From positions 1,807,952 through 1,871,951 of the forward strand of contig NZ_AP022581.1 of NCBI RefSeq assembly GCF_010731535.1: a DNA stretch of 64,000 nucleotides, in the 5' to 3' direction. This DNA comes from Mycobacterium lacus. Its GTDB lineage: Bacteria > Actinomycetota > Actinomycetes > Mycobacteriales > Mycobacteriaceae. Made by a program: the position numbers and the translations under genes. The notes under the pieces were generated by a model, which had not been told where the DNA came from, did not search any database, and was given only the letters and a program-made list of their open reading frames with translations. Position 1 is the first letter of the stretch. The number at the start of each line of letters is the position of its first letter. This document shows, in pieces, positions 1-9,031 of the stretch.

Positions 1-1
1 T

Positions 2-1075
2 GTTGTCGAAGGCTGCACGAAGCTGACCAACGCAGCAGGACAGCTCGCGAAGGGGATCGCGGACGCCGCCGCGGCGGCATCCGGTGCGCCCAGTCTGCCG
101 AACGTCATGAACAGCGTCGGTGATCAGCTGGGGCAGATACGCGCGCTTGCGGCGGGCGTCAGAGACGTGCTCAACAATGTGGGCCCAACGCCTCTACAGG
201 AGCTGCCCAGCCACTTGCACCAACTTGCCACCGTCTCCCAGGGGAGTTCCGGCGGCGTGGACCTGTACGCCTCCCGGCAGATCCTGACCGACCCCAATTT
301 GCGGGCTGTCTTGGGTGATTTCGTCTCACCAAATGGGCATGCGACCCGTCTGCTCGTCTACGGCGACGGGCGCGAATGGGGTAGCGATGGCGCCCAGCGT
401 GCTCGCGCGATCGTTGCTGCCGTAAACGACGCGACCAAAGCGGGCCCCCTCAAACCGACCGCGGTCGAACTCACGGGCGTCGGGCCGGCCACCCGCGACC
501 TGCAGGATATTGTCGGCGGTGACCTCGGCCTGATGGCCGCCATCACACTGGCCGTTGTCCTCGCGATAGCCGTAGCGCTCCTTCGAAGTCCGGTTGCCGG
601 GCTGGTGGTTCTCGGCACCATCGCGACATCGTACGTCTGCGCACTCGGTGCCAGCGTGCTGTTTTGGCACCACATTCTTGGCTATAACGTGCACTGGTCG
701 GTGCCGCCGATCGCGTTTGTCTTGCTGGTAGCGGTGGGCTCCACCTGCAACCTGCTATTCGCGCTACGGATCCGCGAAGAAAGTCCCGGTGGGCCGCGCA
801 CCAGCATCATCCGAGCGTTCGCCGCGACGGGAGCGGTGGCTACCTCCGCTGGAATCGTTATTGGGACAACGGTATTCGCCCTTGCCACGAGTAGCGTGCT
901 GAGTGTGGCACAGATCGGCGTCACCGTCGGCCTCGGTCTGTTGCTCGACGCCCTCGTGGTACGCGCCTTTGTACTGCCGGCGCTGATGGTGGTGTTTGGT
1001 CGCTGGCTCTGGTGGCCGCGTCGATCTGTCAGCAACCCTCAGGTGCCTGCGCGGTTGACCGCCGAAGTCGGGTAG
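2..1075 (+). CDS. MmpL/RND-family transporter, C-terminal part (5' end outside window)
   Basis: The reading frame is open from the left edge, so this is the tail of a longer MmpL gene. About 358 codons are visible. They hold the end of the second periplasmic porter domain and then a membrane block: helices near LMAAITLAVVLAIAVALL, AGLVVLGTIATSYVCALGAS, the family signature HWSVPPIAFVLLVAVG, and a last pair near the C terminus. MmpL proteins export lipids across the inner membrane using proton flow. The segment that normally reads G-A/S-D-Y-N reads GSTCN here, so the Asp-Tyr pair of the proton relay is missing in this half. The protein may be inactive or use another coupling. The frame is otherwise intact. 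Confidence 0.85.
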   Translation, partial: VVEGCTKLTNAAGQLAKGIADAAAAASGAPSLPNVMNSVGDQLGQIRALAAGVRDVLNNVGPTPLQELPSHLHQLATVSQGSSGGVDLYASRQILTDPNLRAVLGDFVSPNGHATRLLVYGDGREWGSDGAQRARAIVAAVNDATKAGPLKPTAVELTGVGPATRDLQDIVGGDLGLMAAITLAVVLAIAVALLRSPVAGLVVLGTIATSYVCALGASVLFWHHILGYNVHWSVPPIAFVLLVAVGSTCNLLFALRIREESPGGPRTSIIRAFAATGAVATSAGIVIGTTVFALATSSVLSVAQIGVTVGLGLLLDALVVRAFVLPALMVVFGRWLWWPRRSVSNPQVPARLTAEVG

Positions 1076-1305
1076 GGTCGCGGTAGCCGATTCCGGTCTT
1101 GGCCTCGCCCAACGGATTCCCTGAACCGATTCGTGCGCATTTTCGTGTGCTGGAGAATGACGAGCCGAAGCGGCGCCGACAGCCTTGTCATCTGTCCGTA
1201 CCCCTGTTCAGCGGCCCCGTTGTCGTCATAGATTCAGGTTTGGGGACGAGGCGACCGGAAAGCTGATTTCTTACACATGTCCGGCTACGGGGATTGGCGA
1301 GGCTG

Positions 1306-2547
1306 ATGGCGGTGTCGAACGCGCCGTCGGCTCGGTCGCTTCGGGTGCTTGTCGTCGGCGCCGGCGTGAGCGGCATCTCCGTGGCCCGGGGATTGCTGCG
1401 CGACGGACATGACGTGACCGTCTTCGATCAGCGGCCAGCGGTGCAGGCGGGCGGCGGCGCCGTGACGATCTGGTCCAATGGCGAGACCGTCCTGCGGCAG
1501 CTGGGCGTCGACATGCACGGGGCGGGTCAGTTGCTGTCCAGCGTGCGGGTGCTGACGTCCAGGGGTCATCGACTGGCCACTTTAGACGTGGCCGCGATCA
1601 TCGATCGGCTGGGCGCTCCCGTTCGGATGGTTCCGCGGCGTGTCCTGCTTGAGCGGCTGCTGGAGGGCTTTCCGGCGGAGCGCATCCGATGCAACTGCCG
1701 CGCGGCCGGGGTGGTCACCACCCGCGACGGGGTGCGGGTCGAATTCGAAGACGGCGGTTCGGCCGAGGGAGACCTGCTGATCGGTGCGGACGGCCTGCAT
1801 TCGGCGATCCGAGGCGCCATCGGCGCGCGGGATGCGCAGCCGACGGGCTGGTGCAGCTGGCAAGGGCTGATTGCCCTCCCGGACGCCGTGGATGACAAGC
1901 ACGCCGCGCAGGTCATCATCGGCGAGCGCGGCAACACGGGTCTGTGGCCGGCTGGTGGCTCGGAGGTGCAGTGGTGGTTCGACCTGCCGTGGACGTATGA
2001 CTTTGTCAGGCCCCGGCGCCCGATCGAGCTCATCCGGTCCAATTTCACGGGCTGGTCCGACTCGGTCGATCGAGTGCTCACCGCGTTGACCGACGACGAT
2101 CTGGCCCCCTCGCCGTTCCCGCATTTTCGGCACCCGATTCCTCGGCGCGGCCGGGGCCCCGTGACATTGCTTGGCGATGCCGCGCATACGATGCCGCCCA
2201 CGCTCGCGCAAGGGGCCAATCAGGCGCTGCTCGACACGATGGTGCTACGCAAGGCGCTGTCGGATCTCCCGCGCGCAAACCACAGCTGTGATCTCGCCGG
2301 CGCGCTGCGCTGGTACGAGAAGACAAGGCGACATCGGGTCGGGGCGGTATCTCGGGTTGCGTCGCTGCGAGTGGCCCACGGTGAGTCGGTGCTGCGGCCG
2401 GCGGCGTTGATCTCCGACCGGCTCCACACCTGGGCACTGATGACGTTTCTGCGGTTGACGAGTCACCGCCGGATGTCCGCAAGGATCAGCCACGATCTCG
2501 CGGCGACAGCCCCGCCTGCTGTGCGTCTCGGCCAGGCCTATGAATAA
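1306..2547 (+). CDS. FAD-dependent monooxygenase (PHBH-fold)
   Basis: A flavoprotein hydroxylase of about 413 residues. The N terminus carries the FAD Rossmann motif (VVGAGVSGISVARGL) and an acidic residue after strand 2 (VFDQRP). The middle has the DG motif (LIGADGLHSAIRG), and the C-terminal half has the GD motif that binds the ribityl chain (LLGDAAHTMPPTLAQGANQA). This arrangement is typical of single-component aromatic or polyketide hydroxylases that use NAD(P)H and oxygen. The substrate cannot be told from the sequence. The chosen start is ATG 1306; an in-frame TTG at 1294 would add four residues. Its last codons overlap the next gene (ATGAATAA), so the two are probably co-translated. 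Confidence 0.85.
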   Translation: MAVSNAPSARSLRVLVVGAGVSGISVARGLLRDGHDVTVFDQRPAVQAGGGAVTIWSNGETVLRQLGVDMHGAGQLLSSVRVLTSRGHRLATLDVAAIIDRLGAPVRMVPRRVLLERLLEGFPAERIRCNCRAAGVVTTRDGVRVEFEDGGSAEGDLLIGADGLHSAIRGAIGARDAQPTGWCSWQGLIALPDAVDDKHAAQVIIGERGNTGLWPAGGSEVQWWFDLPWTYDFVRPRRPIELIRSNFTGWSDSVDRVLTALTDDDLAPSPFPHFRHPIPRRGRGPVTLLGDAAHTMPPTLAQGANQALLDTMVLRKALSDLPRANHSCDLAGALRWYEKTRRHRVGAVSRVASLRVAHGESVLRPAALISDRLHTWALMTFLRLTSHRRMSARISHDLAATAPPAVRLGQAYE

Positions 2548-3160
2548 TCCCGACACTGATCCGGTTTCCATTTCGGGCGATCACGTCCGAGTGCGAGGCG
2601 CCGTCGACGCGCCTTCACGGTGGCTCTGGCTCGTCAAATGGTGCGTGCTGGCCGTCCCGCACTATCCCATACTGATACTTCTTTACTTGGTGTATCCGGT
2701 GTTGACGGTCATTGCCGGCGTCGCGATCCTGGTCACCGGGCGGTATCCGCGCCGCATCTTCGACTTCAATGTCGGCGTGTTGCGCTGGTCGTGGCGAGTC
2801 ATGAATTACCGATTCCCGATGAACAGCACCGACAAGTATCCGCCCTTCACGCTCGCGTCTCGGCCGGACTACCCGGGCGATCTCGAGGTCGACTATCCGG
2901 AACGGCTCACGAACTGGGCGGTGCTGCTGAAGTGGTGGCTGCTGGGGATCCCTCAGATACTCCTTTGCTGGGCGATGGAGCCTCTGCTGCAAGTTCTTTG
3001 CGTCATCAACGCGGTGTGGTTGCTGTGTACCGGGACGATTCACCGGGGCATGTTCGACCTGCTGATGGGCATCGTCCGTTGGCGTTACCGGGTGGCGGTG
3101 TACGTATCGTTGATGCGTGACGATTACCCGCCATTCCAACTGGATCTAGGTGGCACATAA
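2540..3160 (+). CDS. DUF4389-type membrane protein with internal duplication
   Basis: A 206-residue membrane protein made of two similar halves. Each half has a hydrophobic hairpin (YPILILLYLVYPVLTVIAGV and IPQILLCWAMEPLLQVLCVI), then a TG-Y/I-x-R-x(2)-FD-x(4)-V/I-x-RW block, then a YPPF motif (KYPPFTL and DYPPFQL). This is the pattern of the DUF4389 family, whose function is unknown. The start overlaps the end of the monooxygenase gene by 8 bases, and the methyltransferase follows after 14 bases, so the three look like one transcript. Confidence 0.8.
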   Translation: MNNPDTDPVSISGDHVRVRGAVDAPSRWLWLVKWCVLAVPHYPILILLYLVYPVLTVIAGVAILVTGRYPRRIFDFNVGVLRWSWRVMNYRFPMNSTDKYPPFTLASRPDYPGDLEVDYPERLTNWAVLLKWWLLGIPQILLCWAMEPLLQVLCVINAVWLLCTGTIHRGMFDLLMGIVRWRYRVAVYVSLMRDDYPPFQLDLGGT

Positions 3161-3174
3161 CGCGCAGGAATCCG

Positions 3175-3783
3175 TTGTTCCCATACGTGTATCGATTCGG
3201 TCAGCCGATCTTCGATCGGCTTTTCTACAACCGGTATCGGCGAGCGGCGATCGCGTTTGCGACCGGCCGGCTGCTGATGGTCGGTCTTGGTCCCGGGACC
3301 GACTTGAAGTTTGTGCCGCCCGCGGTGACCTCGGTCGCCGCGGTGGAGCCGGTGGCGGCGTTCCGGCGGATGGCGTCCCGTCTTGCCCGTCGCCACGGCG
3401 TTGCGGTCGACATCGTCGACGGGACGGGCGAGTCGATTCCGTTCCCGGACAACAGTTTCGACTCGGTACACATCGGGCTGGTGTTGTGCTCGGTCGATGA
3501 TGTCGCCGCCACGTTGGGCGAGATCCGGCGTGTGCTCGTGCCCGGAGGCAGGCTGGTCGTTCTCGAACACGTCCGAGGGGAGGGCGCGATGGGCCGGTTC
3601 CAGGACGTGGTCGCAAAGCCGTGGTCGTGGCTGGCTTCCGGTTGTCATCCGAACCGCCGAACCATCGACGCCATCGCCGCAGCTGGATTCGATACGTCGG
3701 GGTTGCGTAGCATCCCACGAACCTTGGTGCCGCCCCCGTGCACACCTCACCTGCAAGGAATTGCCACGTCGGTGGAACCTTGA
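3175..3783 (+). CDS. Class I SAM-dependent methyltransferase
   Basis: A small methyltransferase of 202 residues. Motif I is LLMVGLGPGTDLKF, in which the usual E/D-x-GxGxG has become VGLGPGT. The acidic end of strand 2 is AAVEP. The motif PFPDNSFDSV and the post-motif block RRVLVPGGRLVVLEHV fit the Methyltransf_11 / UbiE-like class. The likely start is TTG at 3175, 14 bases after the previous gene. Its place behind an FAD monooxygenase suggests a hydroxylation-methylation pair acting on a lipid or quinone-like substrate, but this is inference. Confidence 0.75.
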   Translation: MFPYVYRFGQPIFDRLFYNRYRRAAIAFATGRLLMVGLGPGTDLKFVPPAVTSVAAVEPVAAFRRMASRLARRHGVAVDIVDGTGESIPFPDNSFDSVHIGLVLCSVDDVAATLGEIRRVLVPGGRLVVLEHVRGEGAMGRFQDVVAKPWSWLASGCHPNRRTIDAIAAAGFDTSGLRSIPRTLVPPPCTPHLQGIATSVEP

Positions 3784-3907
3784 ACCTACGTCGCGGCGGG
3801 GTATAGGCTCAAGTTCTGCCGTTCGGTGCCGGGGATAGCGACGGGGATAAGCGCCGCGAATGTGGCCGCGGCGGGGTCTGAAAAATGTTAACAGGGGGCC
3901 TGGGGTG

Positions 3908-4771
3908 ATGAATTTCTCGGTGTTGCCGCCGGAGGTTAATTCGGCGCGGCTGTTCTCTGGTGCGGGTTCGGCTCCGATGTTGGCGGCCGCCGCAGCCTGG
4001 AATGGGTTGGCCGACGAGTTGTCCGCGGCGGCGTCGTCGTTTTCGTCGGTGACGTCGGGGTTGGCGAGTCAGGCGTGGCAGGGTCCGGCGGCTCAGGCGA
4101 TGACGGCCGCGGCGGCTCCGTATGCGGGGTGGCTGAGCGCGGCGGCGGCTCGGGCGACGGGGGCGGCCGGGCAAGCACAAGCGGTGGCCGATGCATTCGA
4201 GGCCGCGCGGGCGGCGACGATTCATCCGCTGGCCGTGGCGGCCAACCGGAATGGGTTGGTGCAGTTGGTGTTGTCGAATTTCTTCGGCCAGAACGCGCCG
4301 GCGATTGCGGCCGTTGAGGCCCAGTATGAGGAGATGTGGGCCCAGGATGTGGCCGCGATGGTGGGCTATCATGCCGGGGCCTCGGCGGCCGCGACTCAGC
4401 TTGCCCCGTGGCAGCAATCACTGCGAAACCTGGCCAGCCAGCTCGCCGGGGTGCTGGGCCTCAATCCGGTCACCAACCCCGTACCGGGCGACCCAGGCTT
4501 AGAGAGCCAAACCCAAAGCTTCGGACCGTTCACAATCACGGCACTTGGCGACTCCGCCGAGAACAATTTCGTTGGGCTTATTGTCGAGAGCCCGTTCTTT
4601 AACAATACGTTGACGTCTGGGCAGGAAACCTCGCTCGGTTTAGGCGCGCCCGGACAAACCGTGAATCGGTTCGAAAGTCCGGTCCTACCGTTCCTGAATA
4701 GTTCGTTCGCCCTTCCTGTCACGGATCCGCTAGCCCCACTGTTTATTGCGCTTCTTCCACTCGGCTTCTGA
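3908..4771 (+). CDS. PPE family protein, orphan (no PE partner beside it)
   Basis: The product begins [20 protein letters not shown] and carries the conserved 180-residue PPE domain, with the central W-x-G turn (AWQGPAA) and the helix ending [13 protein letters not shown]. It has about 287 residues, using ATG 3908 after a purine-rich GGGGCCTGGGG stretch. An upstream in-frame ATG at 3860 would add 16 poor-quality residues. The C-terminal part is only about 110 residues and ends in a hydrophobic tail ([13 protein letters not shown]). It has no SVP motif, unlike the PPE genes at the right end of the window. No PE or Esx gene lies next to it. PPE proteins are usually exported as PE-PPE dimers by ESX systems. 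Confidence 0.85.
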   Translation: MNFSVLPPEVNSARLFSGAGSAPMLAAAAAWNGLADELSAAASSFSSVTSGLASQAWQGPAAQAMTAAAAPYAGWLSAAAARATGAAGQAQAVADAFEAARAATIHPLAVAANRNGLVQLVLSNFFGQNAPAIAAVEAQYEEMWAQDVAAMVGYHAGASAAATQLAPWQQSLRNLASQLAGVLGLNPVTNPVPGDPGLESQTQSFGPFTITALGDSAENNFVGLIVESPFFNNTLTSGQETSLGLGAPGQTVNRFESPVLPFLNSSFALPVTDPLAPLFIALLPLGF

Positions 4772-4818
4772 TGACCCCGGCGTGGAGCGGCGGCAGCCCG
4801 TCGCCGAAGTTGCCGCTC

Positions 4819-7326
4819 CTACTCGACGCCGACGGCCTCGATGATGTTCAGTCTCGCCGCACGCCGTGCGGGTGGCAGTGAGCCCAGCAGGCTGATCGCC
4901 AGCGCACCGAAGCTAAACACCAGCGCCATAGAGCTCGGCCGGAAGCTGACTTGGAAATTCATCATCGCCCCGCTGACGAGGCTGAACAGCTTCTGGTCCG
5001 TCAGGCCGAACAGCAGTCCCAAGACCCCGCCGACGGCACCAATACCTACCGCCTCGGCCAGCACCATCCGCAGGATCAACCGACGGCTGGATCCCATCGC
5101 GCGCAGCACGCCGATTTCCCGGCGGCGTTCCAGGACCGACAGCGTCAGCGTGTTGAGAAGAGCAACCGCGGCCACCACCACCACGATGATCCACACGGCA
5201 TTCGCGATGAACATGCTCTGATGCAGCGGCGCCTCGAGTCCGGCCAGCTCCGCGCGACCGTCGTACACGTAGTTCGGCGAGGGCACCGCGCGGCGGACGT
5301 CGGCCAACAAGCGCTTCGGATCCGCGCCAACGGCTGCGGTAATCTGCAGTACGGTCGCGGCCGGGCGGTCGAACCACGCCCGCATCTGATCGAGGCTCAT
5401 GCCAACGGTGCCGATCACCGTCGAAAAGTACGGCACCAAGGCCAGCACGGCGATCAGCCGCAGGCCATGCGGAGTTTGCAGCCGCAGCCGGTCGCCAACC
5501 CGGACGCTCAACGCCTCACCCAGATTTTGCGAGAGCACCACCCCCCGGCCGGCGAGCACCTCGTTGCGCACCCGCTCGGTGAGCGCGCGATAGAGCGGAT
5601 CGGCGGTGCCCGGGGAAAACCCGTCGAGCATCACGCGTTTGGCGCCGACGACTGCGAACGCGAATGCGCCCTCGGTGACGCGCGCAACGCCCGGCACAGC
5701 CGCCACCTTTTCCGAAAGACCCTGTGGGAGAAGCGTGGTGGGGTAGCTGTCGGGAGGATCCGCGGTGACCCATACGGGGACATCGGATACCGGCGCGAAG
5801 ATGCCACGCGCCGACCGGATCATGTCGGTATTCGTGCCGGTGATCGCAACGGTAGTGACAACGGCGATGAGCAACGTCATCGCCGTGGCCCACACGCGTC
5901 GCGGGGAACGCTCGATCGTCGCCGCTGCGAGCGCTCCCACCGATCCGAACATTCGGGCCGCTGCGGCCGTGGCTCGCACGATCGGCGTGGCAAGCGCGAA
6001 GCCAAGCGCGATCTCGGCGGAGAACACCGCTGCCATCGCGACAACTGCCAACACGCCACGGTGGCCGACGACCAACGGGATCGACGCCGCGAACATGGCG
6101 ACGGCGCCAACCCCGGTTGTGATCCGCAGCCAGCGCGGCACGCGGTCCGACGCCGAAACCCCGACAGGCGCCAGCGCCTCGATCGGTGAAACCTTATACA
6201 CCTGTCGGGCGGCCATCGCGGAGGCAATCACACTGGTCAGTGCCGCGGTCACGACGGCAGTCGGTATCGCGTAGCCGGGCAGCCAGTACATGACGCGTGC
6301 TTCCAGCCCTTGGGTCATGGCCGGCGGCAATCGACCAATCGCAATGCGGCCCATGAGTATTCCAAGGCCCGACCCGATAGCTCCGCCGATCAGTCCGAGA
6401 ATCGCTGCCTCCGTGACCATGTCGCGAACGATTGTGACGCGTCGGCCGCCGATCGCGCGCAGCATCGAGATGACCGGCCGGCGCTGGGTGATCGCCATGG
6501 TCATCGTCGTGTAGATCAGAAAGGCGCCGGCCGCCAACGCAACCATTGCGCCCATCAGGGCCATGTAGTTCATCATCTTGACGCCGTCGCCTGCGCGCGT
6601 GGCCCGCATGCTCGGTTCCGCGACGATTGCCCGGCTGTTCACCGCGGCGGAGACCGACGCGCGGACGGCGGCAAGGTCAGTGCCCGGTTTCGTGGTGATA
6701 AGTACCGAATCGAGCTGCCCTAATCGCCCGGTAACGCTCTGCGCCAATGCAAGTGGGGCAAGCACGTAATGGCCACCGTTGAGATCCGCGAGTCGCTTGC
6801 CGCCCAGTACCTCCGTGACGGTCACTGCACCCGAGCCCAGTTGAAACGTTTCGCCTTTCGCACGACCAACGCCAGGCCCGACTCGAACACCATTTGGCGC
6901 CTGGGCCGGCGCCGCCAACTGATGCTCCGCGACAGCATCTTTCAACGCGCCACCCAACGCGGCGATACCGGCGTCCGCACCCAGCAGCAGAACCGGTCCA
7001 GACGGTGTTGACGCCGACGCGCGGATCAGCGGAACAGCCGTCGCGACGCCGGGGACGGCGGCTACGTCCGCCGTTATCGTGTCGGGAAATCCCGCGTCGG
7101 TGATCCCCGATACTTCCAGCGCGGCGATGCCGGCGATCCCATCGGCCAGGCGATTGACCGATCCGGTGATCGATCCGAAGATGCCGAGTATCGCGACCAG
7201 ATACATTGCTGACACAGCCATTACGGCGATCGAAGCGATGGTGCGCCGACGATGCACCGCGAGTTCCCGCAGGCTGAATAGGCGCAACCGGCTCGCGGCC
7301 GCGGCTATCGTCGAGCGCGGTTTCAC
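4819..7326 (-). CDS. ABC transporter permease, MacB/FtsX type, two FtsX domains
   Basis: An 835-residue integral membrane protein. An N-terminal helix (about residues 33-55) is followed by an extracytoplasmic domain, a first FtsX block of several helices (about 250-390, with IGGRRVTIVRDMVTEAAIL) and further helices. A second extracytoplasmic domain follows, then a second FtsX block (about 700-835, with RRREIGVLRAMGSSRRLI and the final PARRAARLNIIEAVG). Such permeases usually work in lipid or lipoprotein extrusion or cell-wall signalling rather than import. The gene overlaps the ATPase gene upstream of it by 4 bases, so they form one exporter operon. In overall design it resembles M. tuberculosis Rv0987; orthology was not tested. 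Confidence 0.85.
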   Translation of the reverse strand: MKPRSTIAAAASRLRLFSLRELAVHRRRTIASIAVMAVSAMYLVAILGIFGSITGSVNRLADGIAGIAALEVSGITDAGFPDTITADVAAVPGVATAVPLIRASASTPSGPVLLLGADAGIAALGGALKDAVAEHQLAAPAQAPNGVRVGPGVGRAKGETFQLGSGAVTVTEVLGGKRLADLNGGHYVLAPLALAQSVTGRLGQLDSVLITTKPGTDLAAVRASVSAAVNSRAIVAEPSMRATRAGDGVKMMNYMALMGAMVALAAGAFLIYTTMTMAITQRRPVISMLRAIGGRRVTIVRDMVTEAAILGLIGGAIGSGLGILMGRIAIGRLPPAMTQGLEARVMYWLPGYAIPTAVVTAALTSVIASAMAARQVYKVSPIEALAPVGVSASDRVPRWLRITTGVGAVAMFAASIPLVVGHRGVLAVVAMAAVFSAEIALGFALATPIVRATAAAARMFGSVGALAAATIERSPRRVWATAMTLLIAVVTTVAITGTNTDMIRSARGIFAPVSDVPVWVTADPPDSYPTTLLPQGLSEKVAAVPGVARVTEGAFAFAVVGAKRVMLDGFSPGTADPLYRALTERVRNEVLAGRGVVLSQNLGEALSVRVGDRLRLQTPHGLRLIAVLALVPYFSTVIGTVGMSLDQMRAWFDRPAATVLQITAAVGADPKRLLADVRRAVPSPNYVYDGRAELAGLEAPLHQSMFIANAVWIIVVVVAAVALLNTLTLSVLERRREIGVLRAMGSSRRLILRMVLAEAVGIGAVGGVLGLLFGLTDQKLFSLVSGAMMNFQVSFRPSSMALVFSFGALAISLLGSLPPARRAARLNIIEAVGVE

Positions 7327-8060
7327 CCCGCACCCACCAATGCGTCGGCACCGACCCGGCCGTCCTGCAGCGTGATCACGCGATCGGTCGCCGCCGCGGC
7401 ATTCGCATTATGCGTCACCATCACCACCAGTCGACCGCGGCCGTCTTCGTGTGCCATCTCGGCCAGCAGCGCCAAAATGGAAGCGCCGGTCGTGGAATCG
7501 AGGTTTCCCGTTGGTTCGTCGGCAAGGATCAGTGGTGGGTCCATCATCAGTGCCCGAGCCACGGCGACCCGCTGCATTTGCCCGCCGGACAGTTCCGCCG
7601 GCCTGTGCTGGGCCCGGTTGCCGACTCCGACCCGATCGAGAAGCCGAAGCGCGTCTGGTTTGGCCTTGCGCAGCCGGACACCGTCGAGCAGCTTGGGGAC
7701 TGCCACGTTCTCCCACGCCGACAGGGTCGGTAACAGGTTGAAGAACTGAAAGACGAAGCCGACGCGACGATGGCGAAACTGCGACTGCTGCTCCTCGCTG
7801 AGCCGGCCGATCTCGTCGCCGTCGAAGGTGATCGACCCGGAGTCGGGGGAGTCCAACGCGCCGAGCAGATGCAGCAGCGTGCTCTTGCCCGCTCCCGACG
7901 GCCCGACGACCGACACGAACTGTCCGCCGTCCAGCCGCATGCTGATCGCGTCGAGCGCGCGCACGGTGTGGCCGCCGACCCGGTATTCCCGCACCACATC
8001 CCGTAATTCGATGGTCAGCTCACGGGCGGGCGGTTCGGTGGTATCGCGCCGTCTACTCAT
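7323..8060 (-). CDS. ABC transporter ATP-binding protein (LolD/MacB type)
   Basis: The ATPase of the exporter has about 245 residues from ATG 8060; ATG 8117 is an alternative. It has Walker A GPSGAGKST, the Q-loop region FQFFNLLPTLSAWENV, signature LSGGQMQRVAVARAL, Walker B ILADEPTGNLDS and a switch His (MVTHN). The FNLLP..T..EN pattern is typical of the LolD/MacB/FtsE branch. Its end overlaps the permease start by 4 bases. Upstream, divergently, is the cutinase gene. Confidence 0.88.
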   Translation of the reverse strand: MSRRRDTTEPPARELTIELRDVVREYRVGGHTVRALDAISMRLDGGQFVSVVGPSGAGKSTLLHLLGALDSPDSGSITFDGDEIGRLSEEQQSQFRHRRVGFVFQFFNLLPTLSAWENVAVPKLLDGVRLRKAKPDALRLLDRVGVGNRAQHRPAELSGGQMQRVAVARALMMDPPLILADEPTGNLDSTTGASILALLAEMAHEDGRGRLVVMVTHNANAAAATDRVITLQDGRVGADALVGAG

Positions 8061-8170
8061 GGGTGCCTTAAAAACGCTGGTATGGGATGCAACGGGCTGC
8101 AGTGCCCATCGGTTCAACGGCGGCCGCCCCTTCGTCGCGGCAAATTATATGCATCGGGCATTATTGACGC

Positions 8171-8875
8171 ATGAACGTATCTGCCACCGGTCGATTCGTT
8201 GGTGCGGCAGTCGTCACGGCGTGCGCACCGCTGATTGCACCGGTGCCCTCCGCGTCCGCTGTCCCGCTCACATCCAACCCGTCGTGCCCCGACGTCGAGG
8301 TGGTCTTCGCGCGCGGCACCGGCGAGCCACCCGGCGTTGGTGAGATCGGACAGGCATTCGTCGATTCGCTGCGCCCGAAAATTAGCCCGAAGTCCATGAC
8401 GGTGTATCCGGTCAACTACCCAGCAACCATGGATTTCCCCACCGCGATGAGCGGCATCAACGACGCGGGCTCCCACGTCGAACAAACGGTCGCGAACTGT
8501 CCCGACACCAAGATGGTGCTCGGGGGCTTCTCCCAGGGTGCGGCGATCATCGGTTTCGTCACCTCGGCGGCGGTACCGGATGGCGCGCCCTCGGACGCGC
8601 CCAAGCCGCTGCCGCCCGACGTCGCGGATCACATTGCTGCGGTCACTTTGTTCGGAACGCCGTCGAGCCAATTCATGAATTCGATTGGGGCGCCGCCGAT
8701 CGTGATCGGCCCGCTGTATGCCGCTAAGACGAGCCAGTTGTGCACCGCCGGCGATCCGGTCTGCTCTGCAGGAGGCGATTGGGCGGCGCACAACGCATAC
8801 GCCGGCGACGGAATGGTCGACCAAGCGGCAACTTTCGCCGCCGGTCACCTCAGCCAGACCGGTAGGGGCCATTGA
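8171..8875 (+). CDS. cut1: Secreted cutinase-family serine esterase
   Basis: A 234-residue exported alpha/beta hydrolase. The signal peptide covers about residues 1-36, ending ...VPSASA before the mature VPLTSNPSCPD. Family motifs are present: CPDVEVVFARGTGEPPGVG, the nucleophile elbow GGFSQGA (Ser near 121), the Asp loop GDPVCS, and the catalytic His (AHNAY, near 207). The paired cysteines expected for two disulfides are also there. Mycobacterial cutinase-like proteins cleave lipid esters at the cell surface. It lies immediately upstream of the WS/DGAT gene, as cut1 does relative to Rv1760 in M. tuberculosis. The H37Rv copy is annotated shorter (truncated near IS6110, from memory), whereas this one is complete. 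Confidence 0.9.
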   Translation: MNVSATGRFVGAAVVTACAPLIAPVPSASAVPLTSNPSCPDVEVVFARGTGEPPGVGEIGQAFVDSLRPKISPKSMTVYPVNYPATMDFPTAMSGINDAGSHVEQTVANCPDTKMVLGGFSQGAAIIGFVTSAAVPDGAPSDAPKPLPPDVADHIAAVTLFGTPSSQFMNSIGAPPIVIGPLYAAKTSQLCTAGDPVCSAGGDWAAHNAYAGDGMVDQAATFAAGHLSQTGRGH

Positions 8876-9031
8876 TGGTGTTCCGCGTAGCGCGCGGCGG
8901 TCACAATCGCCACCCCGTCATCAACATTTAACGCGGAAAAGGTCCGTCGGCGACTAGATCCGCGCCTTGTCGGTGCCTAAACTTTGTCTCAGTCGGGGGA
9001 ATCCAAAATCCACTAGTCGGGTGGGGCGGCT

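Noticed and set aside
4951..6189. 412-codon plus-strand frame opposite the ABC permease
   Set aside because: Low-complexity His/Arg/Gln-rich translation without any motif; the minus-strand permease has full family features.
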